Below are positions 11,557-22,314 of a stretch of 64,000 bases of DNA, piece after piece. Source of the DNA: Melieria omissa (Eukaryota > Arthropoda > Insecta > Diptera > Ulidiidae); contig OZ020269.1 of NCBI GenBank assembly GCA_963971225.1, forward strand, positions 2,046,001 through 2,110,000. Direction: 5' to 3'. The position numbers were made by a program, and so were the translations under genes. The notes beneath the pieces were generated by a model. That model made no database searches. It saw only the letters and a list, made by a program, of their open reading frames with translations, and had not been told where the DNA came from. Numbering within the stretch: position 1 is the stretch's first letter; each line of letters starts with the position of its first letter.

Positions 11557-12031
11557 TCTATCTACATCTTTATATAAAAACTGTTTGCCGTGCGTTAGCG
11601 TCAAAAACCCAAAAACGGCTGGACAGATTTAAATATTTTTTTTTGTTTTGTCAGGGGTGGTTTATAAACATAAAAAATTAGAATTTGACGGGGTTTGGAC
11701 AAGTAGCCAATAGCGCACACAGGATTTCATTTTGGGGGGTTTGCGTACAACTTCTAAACCCAATTTAATTTGAAACCATACTTTGCACAAGTCATTTTTG
11801 TTTGTAGGGGGTTTGAACATACTTATTTTGCGACTCAAATTTCCGACATAGCTTTAGAAACGTAAGGCGCACATCAATGGAATTTGAAAATTACTACTTA
11901 GAGGTACAATTTGGCTGGGAAAATAAGGTGGGCATTGGACAAGGGGGGCGTGGCACTTTCCGTACAACTCAGTGCATTCCAATAGCATGGAGTTACAATT
12001 TAAGTGGTGCGACGCTCACCGGGTCATCTAG
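11557..12031 (+). mobile_element. non-autonomous Helitron, 475 bp
   Basis: It starts TCTATCTACATC after an A and ends gtcatCTAG before a T, so it sits between A and T as Helitrons do. A small hairpin (ggtg...cacc at about 12007-12021) precedes the CTAG end by about ten bases, the usual Helitron 3' signal. There is no TSD or terminal inverted repeat. The segment at 11708-11790 resembles the left arm of the MITE at 21466-21857, and the stretch gggggcgtggcac recurs in the tandem array at 61704. Non-coding. Confidence 0.6.
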
Positions 12032-12096
12032 TAATAAATAACACAAATTTTTTTGTGTAAAACTAGCGCCATCGCTCATCTGAGTGAAAGAAATAA

Positions 12097-13737
12097 CATG
12101 ATGCAATTATTAAAGGTGATGTACGTAGGCAGCCGTCTCGTTCTAATTTGACAATGTTGGCTCCCTTAGCAAATCAGTAATGCTTCTTTGAAAAAGTTCT
12201 TTTTTATTTAGAAGAAAATTTGAAAAAAGTACTTACAAATAGTAACATTCTCTAAAAACAAAAGGTATTACTGAACCATTTCACGCTGTTTGTTTTGATT
12301 CTTTTCGTTGAAATTCAAATATATTTTCGTTGTATTTGAATTTAAAGCGCGCGAATTTCGGTATATTTAATAATTTTACCATCCACTACGTGGAGACTGG
12401 CGGCTAATTCAGCTACACCAACAACAACAACTGCAATTCCCACCCGCTGCAGCCATTCTACATACTTACTTAACTGGCCATAACAACCCGTGATCGGGTT
12501 ACGGCCTGCCGCAAAACTTCTCTTCAGGCGCCTCTACTTTGCGCTCGCCTTCTCCAGTTGGTAACACCAAGAGATGACAGGGCCTCTTCAACTTGGTCCT
12601 TCCACCGGAGACACGGCCTCCCTCTTCGCCGCCGACCTCCAACCATCGCATCGAACACCTTTTTCGCCGGAATTTCGTCGTCCATGCGGCAGACATGACC
12701 GAGCCAGCGTAGCCGCTGGATGTTTATTCGCGGTGGCACATCCACACCGTCGTCGTCGATTGGTGCCATCTAGACATTTTCACCACTGGGAACAACCCAT
12801 CGTCACCTGCGAGCAGCTTGGTGTAGTGCTCCTTCCACAACCCCAGTACACCCTGCGCATCCGTAACCAGATCCCCGTTTTCATCTCTGCAAGAAGATGC
12901 CCCGGGCTTAAGCCTTCCGTGAGACGCTTAACTTTTTGGATGCATTTTCGGGCGTCATTCCTGCACCTGCACTCCTCAATTTCCTCAGAAATCGATCAGC
13001 CTCAGACCGTTGTTCGTGGTGGTCGTATGGAGGCTGAACTGCCCGACTGTGGGAATAAATATACCTTCTCGCCCGACCTTTGCATTGAAGTCCCGAGGAC
13101 GATTTTAACGTCATGGGCCGGGCACCCGTCGTAGACGTCCTCGATTCTACATACAGATACTGCAAATCGTTCAGGCCCAGGCCGAGCGCGCGCTACCGTC
13201 TTGTTGCATTTTTTAAATGCCGAATGCACTTTCGCGTATAATATTTAAATTGCATGAAAAATAAAATCAACAAAAAATATTTGCATTTCTTTTCTTTTCA
13301 AACTGGAAATTATTCCCATTTTTTGTTTTCAAGATTACGGTATCTTTAAAGATATAATCATTTAAACCTCTTAAATCGTTGTAAATTATCCGAACCCACC
13401 CAAAAGCATTCTGATGGTAACATTTTTTTGAATAACTTTCTTATATATTTTGACCTTCCGCACATCATTTTTTTTACTTATATTTAGTTTTTAATCAAAA
13501 TCAGTATCCTCGGGCATTTAAGGGTCAAGATTTCTTCCTATATGTTAAATTCTAATAATGGATTTTCCTCCTTTTAGGCAGTTTAACACGCATTAAATAC
13601 TACTTTTTTAAATACCTTTTCATGAAAAGGCCTCAATTTATTCCCCATTACCCCTGCTTCTGAAATACAGCACTGAGCTAAGGGAGTGTCAAAACTCGGC
13701 TGTCACAACGTACATCACCTTTAATAATTGCATCATG
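12097..13737. mobile_element. 9-bp-TSD DNA transposon (Mutator-like?), copy 1, carrying an RTE LINE
   Basis: Terminal inverted repeats of about 30 bp begin catgatgcaattattaaagg at both ends, with perfect 9-bp duplications AAGAAATAA at 12088-12096 and 13738-13746. A nine-base TSD is typical of Mutator-like elements. No transposase is visible. A 678-bp RTE LINE fragment (12466-13143) is nested inside with its own 11-bp TSD. The whole 1641-bp unit is an inverted near-identical copy of 17874-19518. Confidence 0.85.
12466..13143 (-). pseudogene. RTE LINE fragment inside copy 1
   Basis: Minus-strand frames hold RTE pieces: endonuclease part EDVYDGCPAHDVKIVLG, a jump to the pre-RT region, the piece MAPIDDDGVDVPP joined directly to [15 protein letters not shown], then [19 protein letters not shown]. 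The segment ends in the (ttac)n tail also seen in the larger RTE copies. Flanking ATTCTACATAC (12455-12465 and 13144-13154) is an 11-bp TSD. The internal joins show at least two deletions shared with the second carrier copy. Confidence 0.85.
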
Positions 13738-13900
13738 AAGAAATAATAGAGTTTCCGAGTTTTTTGTGCCTTTTATCTCTTGCTTTGTCCATATCATTGA
13801 ATTTATCGTATTTGAAAGGTGGATACTAAGAACTTTCGTTTTGGGGCACGAACTCGAATTGCAAATGTCAAATTGACACTATAGCAAGAAATGTTGTTTC

Positions 13901-14047
13901 CAGTGGCGGATCCAGAAGAGGGTGGTTGAAACACCCCGAAATATTTGGATCGACTATAAAACTACATGAAAATTAAGAGGCATTTTATAAATATTAAAGA
14001 ATTACTTTTTAAAACCCCCCCGAAATATTTTTCTGAATCCGCGCCTG
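13901..14047. repeat. hAT MITE (CAGTGGCGGATCCAG termini), copy 1
   Basis: Ends cagtggcggatccag and ctgaatccgcgcctg are inverted repeats, and GTTGTTTC at 13893-13900 and 14048-14055 is a perfect 8-bp TSD, which places it with hAT. Related copies lie at 42991-43155 and 50745-50892. Confidence 0.8.
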
Positions 14048-14180
14048 GTTGTTTCCAATTCATAAATAATACAACCAAAATGTGCTTATTCAAGGAATAT
14101 TTCGAAATTGAAGATTAATTCGATTAAGAGTAAAATGCACTTCATTCGAAATTCCTTTAAAAAGATATATAGGTACATAA

Positions 14181-15342
14181 CACTGCACAACAGCATGTCT
14201 GTTGCATGGAGTTTTTTACATGAATCTGAATCGTTTTTCCACGCTGTTTTCAAAACCATACTCCGTTTTTCTGTAACAGCTCTAGTTTTTGCAAAAAATG
14301 GGCGTGTCACTTTTTCGAATTTTCCTCGGCTTTTTTCTCGTTTTCGACTGTTATTTCTGAACCAATAATCCTATCGACATGATTTTTATATCGTTGCACT
14401 TACAACATTTCACGCCAACTTTCCTGACATTAATAAATTTTATGCGTTCTAAATTGGCGTTGTAATAAAGTTTCAAAGTAAGAAAATTTTGAATTTCAAG
14501 GCGTTTTTTCTGATGGCGAAAAATGCACAGATGTTTCATAAATCAGGTTTCGAAGTATATGAATATCTTAAGAAGAAACATCAAGCTATACAACACAGCC
14601 AAATTACTTGGCGGAATACACATTCGCATCGAAATAATAACAAAACTGTAGCATAGCGATTTTCATCTCTTTTCTTACTTTTTCCTTAAAAAATTAGGAG
14701 CCTCAAAATATGCTCTTTTATATGTTCCATTTATAGTTTGGAATACAAGCAAAAACAAAAATATTTTGAATTTCTCGAAACAAAAAAACATTAAAAACTT
14801 TGCATATTTTCAGGCCCCTAATTTTTTAAGGAAAAAGTATGAAAAGTGATGAAAATCGCGATGGTACATTTTTCCTGTTATTTCGATGCGAATGTGTATT
14901 CCGTCAAATAATTTAGCTGTGTTGTATTGCTTGATGTGTCGACTTTCGTTATACACCTAACTCGTTAATGGTTTTACAAAAAATGTGTATGATTTTGACC
15001 ATCAAAGAAAACGCCTTAAAATTCAATTTTTTCCAACTTTGAGGTCCAATTACCGCGGCATTTTAAAACTTATAAAAATATGCATCGGAAAAGAAGCCGT
15101 GCGGTGTTGTTAATGCGATAAGGTGAAAATCATCTCAATCGGTTTTTTGGTTTAGAAACTACGATCGAAAATATGGAAAAAGTAGAGGAAAAACTGAAAA
15201 AATGACAGGGTACCTATATCTCACAAACTAGAGCTGCTAGAAAAAATCGGAGGGTAGATTCGGAATCAGCGCACCGAAATTAGTAAGAAACAGTAGAAAA
15301 ACTCCATGCAACAGAAAAAAAGTGTTTTTTTGTTGCGCTGTG
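14181..15342. repeat. large diverged inverted repeat (foldback), about 1.16 kb
   Basis: The two halves are imperfect reverse complements with a centre near 14770. Landmarks are ttgcatggagtttt / aaaactccatgcaa, cttactttttccttaaaaaa / ttttttaaggaaaaagta, and aatacacattcgcatcgaaa / tttcgatgcgaatgtgtatt. Termini are cactgcacaaca and tgttgcgctgtg. No reading frame is recognised and no TSD was matched. Confidence 0.65.
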
Positions 15343-15346
15343 TAAT

Positions 15347-16219
15347 CATAGTCCCGCATAAAAGCCGGCTTTAGTTAGCAAAAGACTAAAAAGATAAAGT
15401 CGACTTTAATTTTTCAGTTACCATAGTCAGTTTAGAACATGCTTCTACGTAGCAGCGACTTTTTGAAACAGCAAACGAAAGCAACGGCAACTCTGCAAAA
15501 ACTAGCGATTCGGAGTTACAAATGAGGGTTTATTTTCGTAATTATGGCCATACCGATTTATTTTGTAATCAATTATTTTGCAATATTTGTTTTCCTGAAC
15601 ACTAATTAGCAGTTAAAAATGGACGACTACGGTCGGCTACTTGTGAAAAACAGACGGCAGCCTAAAAAACTCGACTGCACAATTTTCCGAGGATTAATCT
15701 GCCCATCTCTGACATAAACAAAATAAACCAACAGCTGATCGATATGAAAATGTTTGCCTACTTTACGGGGTAAAGAAAACAATTGTATTCTATTGCCGCT
15801 TGGTTCTTGAATTTTCAAAACATTAATTGCAAAGTGAGCAGAAACTTCATCGACCGGTAACGACGATAGAAGTCTTGTCAGCAAACTCGAAGGGATCCAT
15901 CAGGCCTTTATATACTTTTCGCCGTCTCAGCACAATGTTGTCGTTCATAATATTTAATTCTCTTTCAATTTCCTCGAAATGAAACATTTTACATTTTTTT
16001 TAGATTTATTTCGTTTTTTGAATTTAAAGTATTTGGTATTTCTGCTCATTTTTACTCATTGCTAACTGGTTTAGCAACAGCTTTTGCTAGTTTTAAAGTT
16101 TGAGTATACTTTAAGCGTTAAAGTATGCTCTAACTCGACTATGATTGACTTAGAGCCTACTTTATTCAAAAGTGTACTTTATTGAACTTAAAGTGTAGTT
16201 TATTTCGACTATGACTATG
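15347..16219. mobile_element. possible PIF/Harbinger remnant
   Basis: A non-coding stretch with catagtc motifs in inverted orientation near both ends encloses a short minus-strand frame that resembles the start of a Harbinger nuclease. The boundaries are approximate and no TSD was confirmed. Confidence 0.35.
15847..15987 (-). pseudogene. N-terminal fragment of Harbinger-like nuclease
   Basis: The minus strand reads MFHFEEIERELN then VLRRRKVYKGLMDPFEFADK and stops after 46 codons. In the next frame the same DNA gives F-YRRYR-MKFLL, which is the pattern (DPFE, then FxxRYRxxK) seen near the start of Harbinger nucleases. This suggests a one-base slip at about 15870. The catalytic part is absent. 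The call rests on short motifs only. Confidence 0.4.
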
Positions 16220-16338
16220 CGCCATATAAACTTTTGCACGCTTATAGAAAATAAAGATAAACTTACTAAAGGGTACACAACTAAACAAAAAACTAACTAA
16301 ATAAAATTTAGGCATCATTAACGGCTGCATATTTATAT

Positions 16339-16741
16339 TGTTACGATGAGTTACTCTGTGTTGTGCTATGCATGAGTGCTTTTACGAGCATATTTTTAGG
16401 CATGCACTTTGAATTACGGCCGGCAATCTATAATGCCGATATGGCAGGGATGGTTCGCGGCGGTAATAGGTTGTGCTAGAACGATCGAGATAGAAAGTAC
16501 AACTGAAATGTGCAAGAAACCTCGGCGCGATAAGAAAACTAGTATAAAAGCAGCAGTGTGCAGGATTTGAGTCTTAGTTGAATAAGCAAAGTAGTAACAA
16601 GTGTAGATACAAGCAAAGTGTAAATCTGTAAATAAAGTGATTGTTTATTTTTGACTGTGTTTGCGCGTTTGTTTGTAATTGAAGTGGTTTTATTTTCAAG
16701 CACAATCCAAAAACGAACTTAGAGAAGTCATTTTCGTAACA
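16339..16741 (+). mobile_element. solo LTR, family L, copy 1
   Basis: It opens tgttacgatgag and closes ttttcgtaaca (TG...CA). Inside are a TATA box (tataaaagcagcagtgtgca, about 16542) and a poly(A) signal (aataaag) about 90 bp further on, the order expected of an LTR. It is clearly related to 57427-57866 and 62497-62903. No internal region flanks it, and no matching TSD is seen. Confidence 0.7.
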
Positions 16742-16797
16742 TAAAATGATAAAAGGCACACGTGCTTTACGTAATTGTCACATCACACGCTGTGTAC

Positions 16798-17495
16798 TAG
16801 AGCTGGAAAACATATTTCGATGTTTTTGGGATATGAACATCGATGTATCGACCTTTTTTCCCTAAGTCCTTATTGACTTTTTTAAAATACAGTCGTACAC
16901 CTCGATATAGTGATCACCCAAATTTTGACATGGAACTTCTAAATATTGAACAATATTTTGAAAGCAATTTCATTTTTGAGCAAATAAAGCTATTTTTTGA
17001 TCAAAAATGTTAACCTTGATATAGTGAACAACCTCAATACTGTGAACAGGCCTTGCAATAATTAGCTCACTATACCAGACACGACTGTATATTAAAACTT
17101 AAAATGAAATTAAAAATTCTAGCAATTCATTAGCCAGTTTATTAAAGGGGTTTTGTGTTAAAAAAATAATCCATTAAAAGAATTTAACAACATCAAAAGA
17201 GATAATTCAACATATTAATGAACACTAATAACCAAATAAACATTTCTGTGATACCCAGTAGCATAATCTTATTTGCCTATGGTCAAGATCCATTCACTGC
17301 GGTTTATAAATACCAGCATGTACAAATTTGTTTTATAAGCTTTATAAATGTTATATGAATTTGTAGCTTCTTGCGCTCCTTTTAATAGTAATGGGAAAGT
17401 AGAGAAAAACATCGAACATTGGAAAAAATCAACGTTTGAAATATATTTGAAAACATAGATATATCGATGTAACATTGACGTTGGTTCCAGCACTA
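16798..17495. repeat. hAT MITE with TAG(A/T)GCTGGAA termini
   Basis: Inverted ends tagagctggaaaaca and ccagcacta are flanked by ctgtgtac (16790-16797) and ctgtgcac (17496-17503), an 8-bp TSD with one mismatch. A pogo-like MITE (16890-17087) is nested inside. Cis-motifs catcgatg/atatcgatg occur in both arms. Non-coding. Confidence 0.65.
16890..17087. repeat. pogo/Tigger-like MITE, 198 bp
   Basis: Ends cagtcgtacacctcgatata and tataccagacacgactg are inverted and lie between TA dinucleotides. The termini resemble those of pogo/Tigger elements. Internal repeats of gatatagtgaac are present. Nested in the hAT MITE at 16798-17495. Confidence 0.7.
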
Positions 17496-17873
17496 CTGTG
17501 CACATTAGCGTTTGAAGAATGACACAAATGACATCATTTTTTCTGTTTCTATTTTCTGTTCTCTTTTTTGAAATCGGTTAAAAATTAAGCAAAAAGTTTA
17601 GTTTAAAATTGACACCAAATCCGTATTAAAATTCAAAATTAAATACAGTTGCGAGCATTGAAATAGTAGTGGGTACTTCCAAAGTGCATTTCGTTGTATA
17701 TTTTGCAAGTAATTTGATAATGATGAAGACCATTTTTTAAATTATGTTACTTAATATGTAACAAACCTGTTGCAACCATTTTTGAATTGATAAAAGTCCG
17801 TTGCTTTGTTTTGGAGCGGATTGCATTGCTATACCTGTTATTCTGACCGAGCAATAAAATAGTAGTGAATAGT

Positions 17874-19518
17874 CATGATGCAATTATTAAAGGTGATGTA
17901 CGTTGTGACAGCCGAGTTTTGACACTCCCTTAGCTCAGTGCTGTATTTCAGAAGCAGGGGTAATGGGGAATAAATTGAGGCCTTTTCATGAAAAGGTATT
18001 TAAAAAAGTAGTATTTAATGCGTGTTAAACTGCCTAAAAGGAGGAAAATCCATTATTAGAATTTAACATATAGGAAGAAATCTTGACCCTTAAATGCCCG
18101 AGGATACTGATTTTGATTAAAAACTAAATATAAGTAAAAAAAATGATGTGCGGAAGGTCAAAATATATAAGAAAGTTATTCAAAAAAATGTTACCATCAG
18201 AATGCTTTTGGGTGGGTTCGGATAATTTACAACGATTTAAGAGGTTTAAATGATTATATCTTTAAAGATACCGTAATCTTGAAAACAAAAAATGGGAATA
18301 ATTTCCAGTTTGAAAAGAAAAGAAATGCAAATATTTTTTGTTGATTTTATTTTTCATGCAATTTAAATATTATACGCGAAAGTGCATTCGGCATTTAAAA
18401 AATGCAACAAGACGGTAGCGCGCGCTCGGCCTGGGCCTGAACGATTTGCAGTATCTGTATGTAGAATCGAGGACGTCTACGACGGGTGCCCGGCCCATGA
18501 CGTTAAAATCGTCCTCGGGACTTCAATGCAAAGGTCGGGCGAGAAGGTATATTTATTCCCACAGTCGGGCAGTTCAGCCTCCATACGACCACCACGAACA
18601 ACGGTCTGAGGCTGATCGATTTCTGAGGAAATTGAGGAGTGCAGGTGCAGGAATGACGCCCGAAAATGCATCCAAAAAGTTAAGCGTCTCACGGAAGGCT
18701 TAAGCCCGGGGCATCTTCTTGCAGAGATGAAAACGGGGATCTGGTTACGGATGCGCAGGGTGTACTGGGGTTGTGGAAGGAGCACTACACCAAGCTGCTC
18801 GCAGGTGACGATGGGTTGTTCCCAGTGGTGAAAATGTCTAGATGGCACCAATCGACGACGACGGTGTGGATGTGCCACCGCGAATAAACATCCAGCGGCT
18901 ACGCTGGCTCGGTCATGTCTGCCGCATGGACGACGAAATTCCGGCGAAAAAGGTGTTCGATGCGATGGTTGGAGGTCGGCGGCGAAGAGGGAGGCCGTGT
19001 CTCCGGTGGAAGGACCAAGTTGAAGAGGCCCTGTCATCTCTTGGTGTTACCAACTGGAGAAGGCGAGCGCAAAGTAGAGGCGCCTGAAGAGAAGTTTTGC
19101 GGCAGGCCGTAACCCGATCACGGGTTGTTATGGCCAGTTAAGTAAGTATGTAGAATGGCTTCAGCGGGTGGGAATTGCAGTTGTTGTTGTTTGTGTAGCT
19201 GAATTAGCCGCCAGTCTCCACGTAGTGGATGGTAAAATTATTAAATATACCGAAATTCGCGCGCTTTAAATTCAAATACAACGAAAATATATTTGAATTT
19301 CAACGAAAAGAATCAAAACAAACAGCGTGAAATGGTTCAGTAATACCCACCTTTTGTTTTTAGAGAATGTTACTATTTGTAAGTACTTTTTTCAAATTTT
19401 CTTCTAAATAAAAAAGAACTTTTTCAAAGAAGCATTACTGATTTGCTAAGGGAGCCAACATTGTCAAATTAGAACGAGACGGCTGCCTACGTACATCACC
19501 TTTAATAATTGCATCATG
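17874..19518. mobile_element. 9-bp-TSD DNA transposon (Mutator-like?), copy 2, carrying an RTE LINE
   Basis: Same family and content as 12097-13737, in opposite orientation. Perfect 9-bp TSD GTGAATAGT at 17865-17873 and 19519-19527, different from that of copy 1, so the two copies are separate transposition events. It inserted into a Tc1 element. The nested RTE fragment (18468-19145) and its 11-bp TSD are the same as in copy 1. Confidence 0.85.
18468..19145 (+). pseudogene. RTE LINE fragment inside copy 2
   Basis: Mirror of the fragment in copy 1, with the same internal deletions and the same flanking GTATGTAGAAT (18457-18467 and 19146-19156). The 3' end reads ggccagttaagtaag, matching the ends of the large RTE copies at 29058 and 41632. 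Confidence 0.85.
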
Positions 19519-19636
19519 GTGAATAGTAAGCTGTTGGAAAAAGTTTGTTTTAACGTCAAAATAATTAATTTTTTTTCACAAAAAGTAAGTTTTATGGTAT
19601 TTTATTATTAATGCATTAAAACAAAAATAATATTAC

Positions 19637-20643
19637 ATGACCGTGCATCCTTTAGTGGGCCGAGGCAAGCACTGCAGTGATGAAAAGCGTGGATTTATTC
19701 AAAGTGTTATAAAAGACGGTAAAACTTACAAGGAAGTTGAAAAACTCGTTGGATGTTCAGCCACAATGATCCGCAACGCCATTACATACAAAAAGAAAAA
19801 TCAAAAAAGAGGTGGTAAACGCATTCTTTCAGAGACTGCTGTACGAAATGTCGTCAGATGCGCAAAAATTCGGCCAACAATGTCAGCTGTAGAGATCCGG
19901 GATGAATTGAACCTGCCGTGCAGTGTTCATACTGTGAGAAGACGACTTCGTGAAAATAATTTATATGCCCGGAGCCCCCGCAAGGTGCCACTATTGAAAA
20001 AAAACCATGTGACACGACGTCTTAATTTTGCCCAAGAACATGGTCTGTTGAAAAATGGAGGAATATTCTGTGGACGGATGAGTCAAAAGTGGTTCTATAT
20101 GGTGGCAAAGAGTCTCGTCAATACGTAAGACGTCGCCCTAATACAGAGTATGACCCCAGGTTCACCACAAAAACTTTAAAGCATGGTGGATCTAGTATTA
20201 TGGTTTGGGGCTGCTTCTCTTATAAAGGTGTGGGTTCAATCCATAGGATTGATACCATAATGGACAAGCACGCATACGTGAATATTATGCAAAATGTAAT
20301 GTTGCCTTTTGCTGAAGAGGACATGCCGCTGAAATGGACATTTCAGCAGGATAATGACCCGAAGCATACCAGTAAAGTCGCCAAGGAGTGGTTTCGGGTC
20401 AATGGCATTGAGGTCATGGATTGGGCAGCTCAATCCCTTGACCTCAATCCTATTGAAAACCTATGGACTGACATCAAGAAGGCAGTATGGGATGCTAAAT
20501 CTAAAAACAACAGCGAACTATGGGCAGTAGCTCAGCGCGCATGGCACAATATACCCTTGAAGAGATGTGAGAGCCTTGTTGACTCAATGAAGAGCCGTTG
20601 TGTAGCTGTTATTAAAAATCGTGGTCATGCCACCAAGTATTAA
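19637..20643 (+). pseudogene. Tc1 transposase (DD34E), one frameshift
   Basis: The N-terminal half runs from ATG 19637 with a helix-turn-helix pattern (KEVEKLVGCSATMIRNAI) and a second HTH (SAVEIRDELNLPCSVHTVRR). Near 20038 the frame shifts: the text WSVEKWRNILWTDESKV with the first catalytic D continues in another frame to TAA 20643. The second D is in FQQDNDPKHTS and the E in SLDLNPIENLW, 34 residues apart. All three acidic residues are present, so the shift is the only evident lesion in the coding part. No second stop is visible. Confidence 0.85.
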
Positions 20644-20932
20644 ATTTACCTATAGAAATAATCTAAAAAAAACCGTCATTGTTCCTTATATAATTTTTTA
20701 AATGAATTCACTACTATTTTACTGCTCCTTGTAATTTTGATGCAAATCACATCTATGTAATATATTGGACCTTTTGCGTTTTCAACTCAAATTTTTCTTA
20801 TTTGTTACCATAGTTACGAAAATAGACTTTACTTCTGCAATACAAAAAATTTTAAAATTAATTGGTACGTTTAAATATTCAAAGACATATTTGACGTTAG
20901 TTTCCACTACTATTTCACTGCTCGCAGCTGTA

Positions 20933-21451
20933 CTACATGGGCTGAAAAGTCTTTGGCCTGACATAGAGATGGCGCCAAAAATTAAGAATTATTGTGTTGT
21001 ATATGGAAACCCATCCTTAACTTAGATTCTTTCAAAGTTTCATGACATTTGGTTGACTCGTTTTCAAGTTATTGCTTTCGAAGTGACGCTACCTCTGAAT
21101 TTTTGTAAACAATGGAAAAAAGTGAATTTCGTGTTTTGATAAAACATTGCTATTTGATGGGCAAAAATACAGATGTATTATAACATTTATCAAGCCATGC
21201 TTTTGTTTCCACTGTATTTTTGCCCATCAAATAGCAATGTTTTATCAAAACACGAAATTCACTTTTTTCCATTGTTTACAAAAATTCAGAGGTAGCGTCA
21301 CTTTGAAAGCAATAACTTGAAAACGAGTCAACCAAATGTCATGAAACTTTGACAGAATCTAAGTTAAGGATGGTTTTCCATGTACAACACAATAATTCTT
21401 AATTTTTGGCGCCATCTCTATGTCAGGCCAAAGACTTTTCAGCCCATGTAG
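20933..21451. repeat. palindrome of two mariner 5' ends, copy 1
   Basis: A near-perfect 519-bp palindrome with ends ctacatgggctgaaaagtc, flanked by TA. Each arm carries the same start of a mariner transposase ([20 protein letters not shown], followed by a stop), one in each direction. The left TA is shared with the right end of the Tc1 element. A shortened copy lies at 48576-48949. Confidence 0.85.
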
Positions 21452-21465
21452 TACATAGTGGATTG

Positions 21466-21857
21466 CAGTGGCGAACACAGGATTAAATTTTAAATGGCGG
21501 AAGGACGGGGTTGCGTACAGCTTCTGAGCTCAATTATATTTGAAACCATATCTCTCCTTCGCTGCAACGTCATAACTCAAAACTACATCATTCCGTGACA
21601 ATTCAATTTTAAAATTTACCATTGCAGGCAGTTCAAGGTATCAACAAATTTTTCATGTCGTCTTGTGAGCAAAGTATTGAATATTTTACAAAGAGGTTTT
21701 GACAGATCAAAGATCATATGCAGATACACACAGAGCTGCCATAAACTGATAAAACAAATTTTTTGGAGTTATGACGTTCTTGCAGCGAAGGAGCGATATT
21801 TTGCACCAACAATTTTTGTATTTGGGAGTTGGTTTAAACTCCCTGTGTGTGCCACTG
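21466..21857. repeat. hAT-like MITE with CAGTGGC ends
   Basis: Inverted ends cagtggcgaacacagg and ctgtgtgtgccactg. Longer inverted blocks follow: tctccttcgctgcaacgtcataactc and its complement near 21770. The candidate 8-bp TSD (gtggattg / gtaagttg) is poor. Part of the left arm is shared with the Helitron at 11557-12031. Confidence 0.55.
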
Positions 21858-22314
21858 GTAAGTTGCCACATTTTTATCATTTTAATTTTTCGAAGGAAGA
21901 CCCCCAAGTTCGCAGAACTTAATCCTGCTCCTAAAAATACGGCATTCCACTATAATTATGTGAAAATTTGGTAATCTCTATACGTCTTTGTCCTGACGGA
22001 CTGATTCATCATCGCCCAACTCAAACTGCATCAGCTACAAACATGAAATTTAAACTGTAGGTAAATCTTGAAAAATAAACCCCCGCTAAGACAGGATTTT
22101 TTGAAATACGGGGTCTAAAAGGGCAAAACATGGTGCTGTATGAAAAAACGAGATTTATTGGGTATATTGATTTCAAATATGATGAAAACACTTCAAATAA
22201 AAATAATTCGACAGGTATTTTTATTTTTTTCGGGATTCGCTATAGCTCGAGTAACCCGTTGTTTTATTTGATTGCATTGATTTTGAATGTAATTGTATAA
22301 GGCATAGAACCTTA

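Larger units (their letters stand above)
17646..20930 (+). mobile_element. Tc1 element of IR/DR type, interrupted
   Basis: Long inverted repeats (about 17646-17873 and 20704-20930) each hold an outer and an inner copy of the motif gagca.t.aaatagtagtg, the IR/DR layout known from Sleeping Beauty-type Tc1 elements. TA flanks both ends (17644-17645, 20931-20932). Removing the 1645-bp insert and its 9-bp TSD leaves about 1.63 kb, a normal Tc1 length. The insert sits in the left inner repeat. Confidence 0.85.

Noticed and set aside
12574..13134. 186-codon plus-strand frame (and its mirror at 18477-19037)
   Set aside because: Antisense shadow of the RTE LINE fragment nested in the DNA transposon; the meaningful reading is on the other strand.
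14108..14368. 86-codon plus-strand frame and its antisense partner
   Set aside because: Lies in the arm of a foldback; open by chance in an AT-rich repeat.
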